A stretch of DNA of 64,000 bases from Rhizoclosmatium globosum (Eukaryota > Chytridiomycota > Chytridiomycetes > Chytridiales > Chytriomycetaceae). Where the stretch lies: the NCBI GenBank assembly GCA_002104985.1, contig MCGO01000079.1, positions 1 through 64,000 on the forward strand, in the 5' to 3' direction. Below the pieces are notes generated by a model that was not told the DNA's origin, did no database searches, and saw only the letters and a program-made list of their open reading frames with translations. Positions 55,529 to 64,000 of the stretch are shown one piece after another. Every line of letters begins with the position of its first letter. The stretch's first letter is position 1. The position numbers and the translations under genes are program-made.

Positions 55529-58500
55529 ATGTCCACTCGAACCAACACTGTTCCAGCTGGAAAATTGTCTCGCGCCAATGCAGCCACTCAGCCCCAACTG
55601 CGGCTGAATTCCCAGCAACTCGAATTGCAGCAGTTGCTGCTGTGGTAGCTGTTGGTGCCCCTGGTGATGCCAACTACCAACCAGCTTTACCTTCAATCCC
55701 AGCTCGTGAAGATTGGAAAGATCTCAACACTCAGACTATGATTCACAATCAATATAATGATATTCTTCGTGGTGGACTGGTGAAGTTTCTTGATGACGAT
55801 CTGGCAAAGTATTTTGTAGTGAATCCAGCGAATCCTCAAACGCCACATCAACAATGGACAACTTTTCTCTGTGAAATTGACCATCATACCACGTCAAGTA
55901 TTGATACTCGAAAGGCTTTGATGGATCGCCCAAAGCAACTATCTCATGAATCTGCACTCCAATACATGGAAAGACTTGCTCAAGTCCAGTATGAGTTATC
56001 TTTGGATGGTTTCCCAGCAGCCGCTGATATTAATGTCACTCAAACAAGATGGGGTGAAAGAGCACGTCTTGGTCTTCATCCCGACACTGCTGTGGACTTG
56101 GTCGATTCATTCCGTCGCAATGTTGACAATGCTGGTGTTGCTGCTCCTCACAATACTATTGTGGAAATGGTTGATTTTCTGGCTGCAAGATCTGCATTCC
56201 TCAAACAGCTTGCTGCACAACGTGGAGACGATGACACTCGTCAAGTAGGTTCAGCTCTTCAAGCAAACACTTCCTCTCAGTCTACTGTGCAACCATCGTC
56301 ACAACATCATCATGTCACTTCTGGTCAGCGTTCAGGTGGCCGTGGCCAACGTGATCGTGATGCTCGCGATAGAGATCCCAATGAAGTCTTTGTCAGAAAC
56401 TTACCCCCTGGAATTTCTGAGGAAGCAGTGAAGAATGCAATGTCTCAATTTGGTCCAACAGGACGAGTGTCCCTTGGTCAAGGAAAGACTCTTGGCCTTG
56501 GTTGGGTTACTTTCTCTACAGCTGCTGGAGCGGCAGCAGCTATTGCGTGTAAAACTATGGCTATTGGGAGACTGGATCAGCAAGGCAAGCCTCTTCCACT
56601 GGTGATGGTCAAGTCAGTTGCTCAACCAGGAAGAAATACAGGTGGCAGCAACTTGGGAGGAGCATTTGTGGTCATCGAAATAAACAACGATATTGATGCC
56701 TACTCTCTTGTCTCAACCAAAACTATAACTGTCAATGTTGACTCTGCAGCAACTGGATCCCTTGGAAATGATCCAATGTTTGATGTATCCTCGCGCTCAG
56801 CCACTGTTTATGGAGGAATCAGCGGCGCAAAGATTGTTGGTCCTGGGAGAGAAGGAGTAATTTCAGGCACCACAGCAATCTCTGAGATATATACAACACC
56901 TCCAATTGAGTATATACCTGCAGCCAACCATAATCTTCTCAGTGTCTGGGACATAACAACTAAGAACAAGTTTGATGTGCTATTTGATCACAACGATATG
57001 TCAGTCAATATTGGTCACTTTCCTGCAAACAAATCTCGTACTGTAGTTGCAAAAGGTGTTGGAGACAAAGGACTTTTTCCACTTGTGATCAAATCACCTG
57101 TTAATCCAACCAACAATCTTGGACTAGCTGCTGCAAAGAAACCTAAGCCTCAGACTTTCTCTACTCAAAATCATATTTGGCACAATTGCACTCATATTGG
57201 TGATGGTCAGCTGGAGAGAACTTTTCGTCTCAAGGCTGTGGATGGTCTTGATCTTGATGCTGAAGTACTGGTGAATGGGTCTTGTCCCTGTGAGGCATGT
57301 ATTCTTGGAAAACTGCCCCGTTTACCACATTCTAGATCTAAAGGAGCACAATATGTCCCAGATGACCTCCTGGCAGTCGTAACTATGGATCTAATGGTAT
57401 TTTCAAATGTCTCACTTGGAGGTAGTAAATATTGGATATTGTTCACTGTTCCAAACGCACTTGGGTATCGCTTTGGGTTTGGAGTAGACAGTAAAGGCAA
57501 AGCTGCAAAACATTTGCAATGGTCCTGGAGATGGTTGGAACGAACAACTGGACAGAAAGTGAAATCATGGTTTCTGGACAAAGGTGGTGAAAACCACCCT
57601 CAATGGTTTCTGGACATGTGTGAGGAGAATGGTGTGTCATTCATCAACACTGGTACAGCAGAGCCTGAATCTTTGGGTATGGAGGAAGGCTGGCATGGCA
57701 TTGCAATGGGCAGACACCGTGCTCTACAAATAAGGCCAAACGCTCCTACCAATCTTTGGGTTGATGGAATGAACAACCAGTGCCAAATCTACAACAGTTT
57801 CCTCCACAGTGATCACACTATCACCCCTCATCAAGCACTCTTTGGAAAGAAGCCAACAGTTCGCGATCTTAAGACAATGTTCCAGACAATGTACATTTGT
57901 GTACTACCCAAGAACTACATAGATGGGAAAGTCAGTCCACGTGCTGTCCGAGGACGCTACATTGGCCACTCCAACTATCCATGGCAACCTCGCCGGGAAC
58001 ATCCAGGATACCGATGTCTTACCGTTGATAATGATGCCACATCCATCATGGTAGGAAGGGATGTGTATTTCAGGGAAGATCACTTCCATCCCGGAACTCA
58101 TGAACCTCTTTCTGCACCTATTCGATCTCTCAGCTGGTCTGACTTCAGAGATGACACTGGATTTCCTCATGACCCTGAAACCATTCAAGACAACTTGGAA
58201 CGCCGACGATCATGGGGGGTGCTTACAAATGATGAAACATCTGAATCAGTTGTCATCAATGAAGTGGAGAGAGCTGTATCTTCAACTGCAACACAACCTC
58301 ACGCAATCTTATCTCCAACACCATCCCTTGATCAACCATCAACACCATCAGATTATGGAACTCCAGCAGAAACTCCAGCGACAGCAACACCACCTAGCCA
58401 AGTGGATGTTAATGTTGTAGACGGCGATTCAGAATCAGAAGAAGAGGACACACCTGCAACTCCAACACCTGCACCTCGACGTACATTGCGCTCAAACACA

Positions 58501-60639
58501 ACTATGCCGGCATTCAGTAAGATACTGGGCATTGACGGATTTGAAGATTCAGCAAACGTTGCCGCTGCGTCAGGTGTGTGTTTGCCATCTTCGCCGACTG
58601 CAAAATCCGTTTCTAACGTTGCCGCTGCGTCAGGTGTGTGTTCGCCATCTTCGCCGCCTGCAAAATCCGTTTCTAACGTTGCCGCTGCGTCAGCCTTTCA
58701 AGACCCTTTCCAAGAAATCTGCATGGAAACACTGTCTTCACCAAAGTCCAACAAGGATCGTCACTCACGTCACTACAACAAATCAACCCCATCATATGCT
58801 TCGTCTCCTCCTGTTGTACCAAAGCATGATGCTAAGGATAAAAGTTTTATTCCACTACAAGGTCTGGCAGCATTCTGTGGTTCCCAGAATACATTTGAAG
58901 CATTTGCTGGGCTGTCAGAAGGAGTAGCTGGATTTGCCTCATGTGCCACTGCGTTATTACTTCAAGAAGAAGACTTTGATGAAGTAGAACTTGATGAAGT
59001 TCGTTTTCTGACAGGTGTGGGTCAAAGATATGGACTAGCACTCTCAGTTCTTGATGGGCCATCAATCCAAGCTGGGCTTAAAGATGAGAAATGGAGAGCT
59101 GCTATAGAGAAAGAACTCTCGCAATTTTGGGGCCTTAAGGTCTGGAAACTGGTTTGGCTTCCCCCAGGTGCACGCACTCTGGGAACTATTTGGGTCCTCA
59201 AAATCAAGAAGAATGATATTACTGGAGAAACCCAATATAAAGCCCGCCTGTGTATGGATGGCAGGAGACAAGTAGACGGTGTGGACTTCAGCCAAACATA
59301 TTCAGGTACCCCACACATGAACTCCCTGAAGATTCTCACTCGAATAGTCACTGAGCGTGGAATGGTTACTCGTCAGTGCGATGCAAAAGGTGCACATTTA
59401 ACTACGGATCGGGACAGGGTCATGTATGTTAAAGTCCCACAGGGAATGGAAGTGGCTCCAGAAGACCGAGGTAAAGTTCTCGAGTTGCTACGGACCATGT
59501 ATGGTCAAAGACAAGCTCCACTCATGTGGGAACGAAACCGAGATTGAGCTCTGGAATCAATAGGAATGACTCGGAATCCACGTGAGCCGTTAGTCTTCAA
59601 GAAGGAAATCATCAAGGAAGGCCGGACTCATTTTATCTATGTGCTCACATGGGCAGATGATTTCTTCTTTGCAGCAGACAAGGATGTTGAGAAGGAATTG
59701 GAATTGTTGATAGTGGAGTTGGGAAAACACTTTGAACTCACTGTTAAGCCATGTGTAGACCAATTCATCAGCATAGTATTTCAATTCAAAGATGGAGCTT
59801 CATCAATGAGTCAAACTGCGTATCTTGAGGGAATCTTATCAGAATTCTTGGAGAATCAATCGGGAAAACGCCGTACAGCTTGGCGTCAGACAGACGACTC
59901 CAAATTTGACGCAACAGAGGATCCGTCTGCCTTAGATACTGAGTTCCTCACAGGAAAGAACTATTATCGACTTGTTGGCCTGCTACAATATCTCACAATC
60001 ACCAGGCCCACAATTCAGCAAGCTGTAGGTAAACTTGCACGACACACAACCAAAACGCGTCGAATTCACTGGGAACGAGCTCAGGAACTGCTGGAATACT
60101 TGAATGGCACCCGAAACTATGGACTTATCTACCGTCGTTCAGAAAGCCCAGCGGAGTTTCTACTAGAAGGATTTGGGGATGCTGATTGGGCAGGCGATGC
60201 TGCAACAAGACGATCCACCACAGGGGCTGTGGTTCGAATAGGAAAATCAGCAGTACTGAGCTTCAGCAAACGTCAACCCATTGTTGCAGACTCAACTGTA
60301 TCAGCAGAAGTTATTGCTGCATGTTCTGTGGCAAAAGAACTAGTGTGGGTTCGCAACATGCTCACATGGTTTGGATACCCACAAGACGGTCCCACTCGAC
60401 TTTGGTGTGATAATCAGGGCACAGTCTTCAATTTGGAGGAAGGAGCACAACGCCATAAAACCAAACACATGGATGTAAAGTATATGTTCCTCCGAGACCT
60501 GGTTAGACAACATTTGCTCACAGTTGGACATATGCCAGACACAAAAATGCTGGCTGACATTCTGACTAAAGGACTGGGCTGGATCAAGTTTGAGTTCTGC
60601 CGAGACGCATTTGGGGAATTTGACGTATCAACCCTATAA
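55529..60639 (+). pseudogene. Copia-type gag-pol with RRM-bearing Gag and one in-frame stop
   Basis: The main frame runs 55642-59547 and resumes in the same frame to 60639 after a TGA at 59545. A likely start ATG at 55529 is in another frame, so a small indel lies in between. Residues are counted from 55642. A Gag-like helical region covers 1-200. An RNA-recognition motif (RNP2 VFVRNL at 249-254, RNP1-like LGLGWVTF at 284-291) stands where a CCHC knuckle is expected. Protease Asp is in VNVDSAATGS (367). The pre-integrase zinc region has HNCTH and CPCEAC (516-552). Integrase acids are in TMDLM (583), LDKGGEN (646) and MEEG (681). Reverse transcriptase has Asp in CDAKGAHL (1247) and, past the stop, WADDFF. 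RNase H starts GDADWAGDAATRRSTTG. A threefold 20-residue repeat precedes the reverse transcriptase. Confidence 0.9.
58555..58695 (+). repeat. 60-bp tandem repeat inside pol
   Basis: AACGTTGCCGCTGCGTCAG begins at 58555, 58615 and 58675. Each full unit encodes 20 residues (NVAAASGVC(L/S)PSSP...KSVS) between integrase and reverse transcriptase. Confidence 0.9.
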
Positions 60640-60643
60640 GGTC

Positions 60644-60653
60644 TTGGGGGGTG
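60644..60653 (+). other. Polypurine tract of the retrotransposon
   Basis: TTGGGGGGTG ends exactly where the 3' LTR begins. This is the expected place of the primer for plus-strand DNA synthesis. Confidence 0.75.
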
Positions 60654-61258
60654 TGTGAGATATACTGCTTATCTTCTACAATTCCTTTCCGGGTTATTTT
60701 TCTTCTCTCTAGTTTCCAGTCCACTCAGTGTCTCACAGTCCACTTGGTGCCTCCCACTATTTTTACACCAAGTGAAAGTCCATTTAATCACTCCATTTAA
60801 TCATTCCTTAAATCTCTCCCTTTCCCTTGAGTGTATAAGAAGCAAGGGACTCCCCTCTTGATACTGGTATCTACCAGTTTGTCATTTGGGTTCTCGTCGC
60901 CTTGCCGCATCTGTTGCTTACCTTATTGCAACAACACTCAGGGTAATTCTCTTTTGTTTGTAAATGATTCTCTTATTATCGAAGTTCTAAATATAATCGA
61001 TCTACCAGTTTGTCATTTGGGTTCTCGTCGCCTTGCCGCATCTGTTGCTTACCTTATTGCAACAACACTCAGGGTAATTCTCTTTTGTTTGTAAATGATT
61101 CTCTTATTATCGAAGTTCTAAATATAATCGATCTACCAGTTTGTCATTTGGGTTCTCGTCGCCTTGCCGCATCTGTTGCTTACCTTATTGCAACAACACT
61201 CAGGCCACGAACCAAATTACAAGCATTACTATTACGAGCTTCGTCTCCGAGGTTCTCA
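60654..61258 (+). repeat. 3' LTR (605 bp)
   Basis: Same ends as the 5' LTR. The tandem units start at 60871, 61002 and 61133, so the period is 131. The third unit keeps the full 66-base spacer missing from the 5' LTR. Confidence 0.93.
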
Positions 61259-61265
61259 TTGAAGT
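61259..61265. repeat. Target-site duplication, right copy
   Basis: TTGAAGT directly after the 3' LTR. It is part of the lyase reading frame (sense ACTTCAA). Confidence 0.9.
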
Positions 61266-61898
61266 TGACCAGTAGCACCCGTCATTTGACGAAGCTCCGT
61301 GCGTGGATGTCCACCAGAAAGCGTGATTCCAGTGTTTGGGGTGTAGAACATGACACCAGTCTTGTCATTGTTAACGTAAAAGTTTGGACTTGTGAACGTT
61401 TTCAAGGCTGGGTTACTTATTACAGCTATGACAGTGGGATTTGCAGCAGTGCTGACTGGTAACTGGAGAGCCCAGGTGTTGTTGAACTTGAGGAATGTGG
61501 ACGGAGTGAGTGGAGCTGGAGCTGGAGTGGTTGTTGTTGGAACGGCAGCTGGAGCAGCAGACGCGATAGAAGCGATGCAAATTGTGAGGAGAGTTTGGCT
61601 TAACATTTCTTTCTCTGAAGGTTCTTTTTTGGAGTATGATAATGGGAGTTGAACTGACCTACTTTATACTCAAACTGGAACAATGGCGAATTATGGCATA
61701 ATGCACTACAAAGGTATATTGTTGTTTCTTTGTTTGAAGACAAGCATATTGTCCATCCTTCTTTGTTCTTTCGGCAGATATATGAATCACCATTCTTGTT
61801 TGAAACAATGAAAAATCTACTCATTATTGTTGAACAATGTAGCTTTTTCTGCCTGGCAAAAGAATATACTTTTTCATTATCTTCACGGCCCGTTTTGC

Positions 61899-62942
61899 TT
61901 ACACCACTGTTGTGACTCCTTGAGCACTTTTTCTCAACCAATCATGAAAGTTCAAAGGTACGCTGTGCGGATTATAATTTGAACTTCTACAGTTTTGTTT
62001 CTGTAACCACAGATCAGCATTGATCCAGCCACAGCGAGAACACTTGATTTCGTAGACACTTCCAATGTGTGTTTTGAGCACAGAAACGACACTTTTCAAA
62101 TCCACACAACACGCAATATTTCCAATAAATTCTTCGGCGAAAGCACCCCATTCTTCTGTAGTCACGTCTGCAAAGTTCACATACTTTGAGACCAGCTGCT
62201 TCAAGTTGAAATCAGACTTGATTTCGGAACTCTCCCAATCACGACTCCAGCGCAGCAAGATGTTGAAAATATCGGCCGATGATACCCCATTATTCAATTT
62301 CTTTGAAACTTGTTCCAAAAGAAGCTCAAGTGCGTCAGAATCCACTAGAGAGTGATGAAATGATGGGTCCTGAATAACTGCCTTCCAGTGAAGTGGAAAC
62401 CATTCAACACAACCATCCACCAGAACATCGGCCTGCAAGAAACGCGCATTCATGAAGGTAGGAATAAAGTTAGAGGGGTTAAGACGAGATTCGCTCTCGC
62501 TGCCCTTTTCAGGGTTCTCATAAATATGGCAGAGGACAAGGTGCATATCGAATGGAAACGGAGGGAGCACCTTCAGCACAATTGGTGAGCTGCTTGCGGC
62601 AGATTCAGATTCCGAGCCAGACGACGCAATAAACTGGAAATGGGCAGCAAAGTACGAGTTGCGTTCAAGGTAACGTTTGTGCGCAAAGATCGGAACCCCG
62701 TTTTGAAGAAGAAGAATTACGTCAGCGCCGGCCATTGTTCCAACGAGCGACGCAGCTTTTGGGCCTGCGAACAACGGCGCGTCGTCGTTCGATTCGGATG
62801 CATTGAAACTCGGAAGTTGGATCACAAGTCCGAATTGAGAAGTGGTGGCTGTGTCCTTCGATGCGCTCAAACGGACTAGCGTTGGATCCCCGCTCGTGAC
62901 AGGAACAGTGGGTAGTGCTGTGGTGACAGAGGGGTTTGGCAT
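61899..62942 (-). CDS. BTB/POZ-domain protein
   Basis: A single 347-codon exon. Near residues 70-150 ADVILLLQNGVPIFAHKRYL and ERNSYFAAHFQF follow the BTB pattern (D-V-x-L, then F-x-A-H-K-x-x-L-x-x-x-S-x-x-F). A helical region after it resembles a BACK-type extension (LLEQVSKKLNNGVSSADIFN). The C-terminus has KCSRCGW with another Cys further on, perhaps a partial zinc site. BTB proteins dimerise and often serve as Cullin-3 substrate adaptors; the target is unknown. The gene is divergent from the last F-box/ankyrin-like gene, with only 61 bases between starts. Confidence 0.75.
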   Translation of the reverse strand: MPNPSVTTALPTVPVTSGDPTLVRLSASKDTATTSQFGLVIQLPSFNASESNDDAPLFAGPKAASLVGTMAGADVILLLQNGVPIFAHKRYLERNSYFAAHFQFIASSGSESESAASSSPIVLKVLPPFPFDMHLVLCHIYENPEKGSESESRLNPSNFIPTFMNARFLQADVLVDGCVEWFPLHWKAVIQDPSFHHSLVDSDALELLLEQVSKKLNNGVSSADIFNILLRWSRDWESSEIKSDFNLKQLVSKYVNFADVTTEEWGAFAEEFIGNIACCVDLKSVVSVLKTHIGSVYEIKCSRCGWINADLWLQKQNCRSSNYNPHSVPLNFHDWLRKSAQGVTTVV

Positions 62943-63003
62943 ACCAACTTTCCTTTTTCTCTTGATTAAATAATAGGAAAGGAAGAGAAATTAATAGAGA
63001 AGG

Positions 63004-64000
63004 ATGCAAGAACCCTTTGAACAACTCATCATTGCCCTTGATGAAGATGATGCATCTGCGACCAAACTACCAGTTGAATCAACTCCCTTCATTCCACCCG
63101 AGATCTGGAAAGCCGGTGTGTCTCCAACGGGAAGCAGTCTGTTGATTTCGTCAGGTCTGTTTTCATCCCCGTTAAATCTTGAAAGTATCATTCGGCTTTC
63201 TAGTTGGGAGCACATGCCAAATACCGTTCTCAGCCCAACAGTAGTTCAGGCCAACGACATACTTCTCAAGGCAACGGATCTAATCAATCAAGTAGTCATT
63301 ACAAATGCAGTATCAACGGGTCACAAGGAATATGTTGAATATCTGTTGACTAAGTGGCAACAGCAACACAATTATACAAGCCTGAACATCCTCAGTACCC
63401 ATACTTTTCATAACGCGTTCTTGCGACGAGACTGGAATCTTGTAGAGCTTTTGATTGATGCCTGCCGTAGATGGGCTGAACAAGCAAACAAATCTGGAGA
63501 GGATTTGTGCATTTACTTGCTGGTCCTGAACCAGTAGACGAAAGCGACTTTGTTCCGGTTCCCTCTAGCGCTTCAGATGAATACTATTTCACAAGGATTC
63601 CTGAATTAGTCAACCTTGGAGTCTATCCAACGGATGTATTTACTCTCTCATTGGAAAGGATGGCAAGAATATCGACTGATGACGAGTTTGCTAAAACTGA
63701 GGAGTGTATGGAAAAATTGCTTGAGTTTGGGGCAGTTGTAACATCAAAAGTTTTGTACAATGCTACTTTGAATAGGTTGGACACCTCTAAATCTAGTCTA
63801 CGCTTCAAGTTTCTGTTGGACAAATTCGCATTGGATCCTCAATCTGAGTTTAAAGATTTTGGATACGTGATTGGACACACATGCCTCGAAGATATTCAAT
63901 TGATTCTCGCTAAAGGAATTCCTGTTACTGCTACAGTTCTTGGCGCACTATACGAGGATTTTTCTAACTTGGACCATCCAGTTGTCGGCGAGGTGCTGAG
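63004..64000 (+). pseudogene. F-box/ankyrin-like paralogue 5, deleted and frameshifted, runs off window
   Basis: It begins like the family (MQEPFEQLIIALDEDDASAT, then IPPEIW near residue 35). After IPPEIW the sequence jumps straight to a repeat-region block (KAGVSPTGSSLL) that in the intact paralogues lies some 250 residues later, in exon 3. The rest of exon 1, all of exon 2 and the start of exon 3 are missing, with the frame kept. Near 63500-63530 the frame changes again: one frame stops at 63537 while another continues the family pattern (YYFTRIPELVNLGVYPTDVF, LAKGIPVTATVLGALY) to the window end. Two lesions make it a probable pseudogene. Confidence 0.7.

Larger units (their letters stand above)
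54901..61258 (+). mobile_element. Ty1/copia-type LTR retrotransposon, 6.36 kb
   Basis: The element has LTRs beginning TGTGAGATAT and ending GGTTCTCA, a single gag-pol region in the order protease, integrase, reverse transcriptase, RNase H (the copia order), a polypurine tract and flanking duplicated target bases. The two LTRs differ by about five substitutions over 539 shared bases plus a 66-base deletion in the 5' copy, so the insertion is fairly recent but not brand new. An in-frame stop in pol and a frame break at the start of gag suggest the copy no longer works by itself. It is inserted in the opposite orientation to the lyase gene it interrupts. Confidence 0.95.
54382..61606 (-). pseudogene. 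Secreted PL7-type polysaccharide lyase, split by a retrotransposon
   Basis: The gene starts at 61606 with a signal peptide (MLSQTLLTICIASIASAAPA) and a Thr/Pro-rich linker. The first exon reads to HPRTELRQ, the hallmark strand of alginate-lyase-2 (PL7-like) enzymes, at 61290. At 61259 the copia-type element cuts in. The same reading continues from 54893, passes a 68-nt intron (54839-54772) and ends with YYYKAGSYCQ, the third PL7 block, and a stop at 54382. Leaving out the element and one copy of the duplicated 7 bases keeps the frame, giving 263 codons. Such beta-jelly-roll enzymes cleave uronic-acid polymers of algal or other cell walls. The middle motif reads FSQVFA where active PL7 enzymes have Q-(I/V)-H, so the usual catalytic His is absent and the substrate or activity may differ. 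Confidence 0.85.

Noticed and set aside
55487..55696. Tandem CTGTTGC/GCAGC stretch near the start of gag as a primer-binding site
   Set aside because: I compared the bases after the 5' LTR (TTGATTAAGAGTCTCAACAG) with common tRNA 3' ends from memory and saw no convincing match, so I report no primer-binding site.

Overview
The window is nuclear DNA of an early-diverging, probably chytrid, fungus. Most genes are split by short GT-AG introns of about 40-80 nt. There are eukaryotic cytoskeletal genes (LIS1, dynamitin), a fungal-type bZIP factor, a fungal-type GGPP synthase, TTAGGG-type telomere-like repeats inside the chromosome, and an expanded F-box/ankyrin-like family next to a Crinkler-like NTPase-nuclease gene. 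The combination is what one expects of chytrids, but the assignment to a lineage is inference.

Bases 1 to about 23,850 form a repeat-rich, subtelomere-like compartment. It holds two large genes I do not recognise (1-2820 and 5069-8549) and a gene like the N-terminal part of telomere-linked helicases, cut off at a five-copy 77-bp array. It also holds pieces of a LINE (ORF1 at 3.6-4.9 kb, reverse transcriptase at 12.2-12.55 kb), tRNA-headed SINE-like repeats with a (GGTAGCAT)n tail, a PIF/Harbinger-type transposase, a three-copy dispersed repeat and several interstitial telomere-like tracts. The decamer GAGTATAGAA recurs at the joints of these pieces. The compartment ends with the Crinkler-like gene at 21.4-23.8 kb.

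Bases about 24,000 to 54,000 are compact and gene-dense, with many intergenic gaps of 60-200 bp. In order: a Cof-type HAD phosphatase; LIS1; a bZIP protein with an AT-hook; a peroxisomal dienoyl-CoA isomerase (ECH1); two tandem F-box/ankyrin-like genes; a methyltransferase; a third F-box/ankyrin-like gene; GGPP synthase; a CK1-type kinase with a long disordered N-terminus; a FAD monooxygenase fused to Sel1 repeats; Rogdi/Rav2 (V-ATPase assembly); a fourth F-box/ankyrin-like gene with a frameshift; a single-pass membrane protein; a twin CX9C CMC2-like protein; dynamitin; and a second FAD monooxygenase. LIS1 and dynamitin both serve dynein; otherwise the genes look like independent transcription units and not a cluster.

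At 54.4-61.6 kb a secreted PL7-type polysaccharide lyase gene is cut in two by a 6.36-kb Ty1/copia-type LTR retrotransposon with a clear target-site duplication. Its Gag carries an RNA-recognition motif where a zinc knuckle would be expected, and its Pol has one in-frame stop. The window ends with a BTB-domain gene and a deleted, frameshifted F-box/ankyrin-like paralogue running off the edge.
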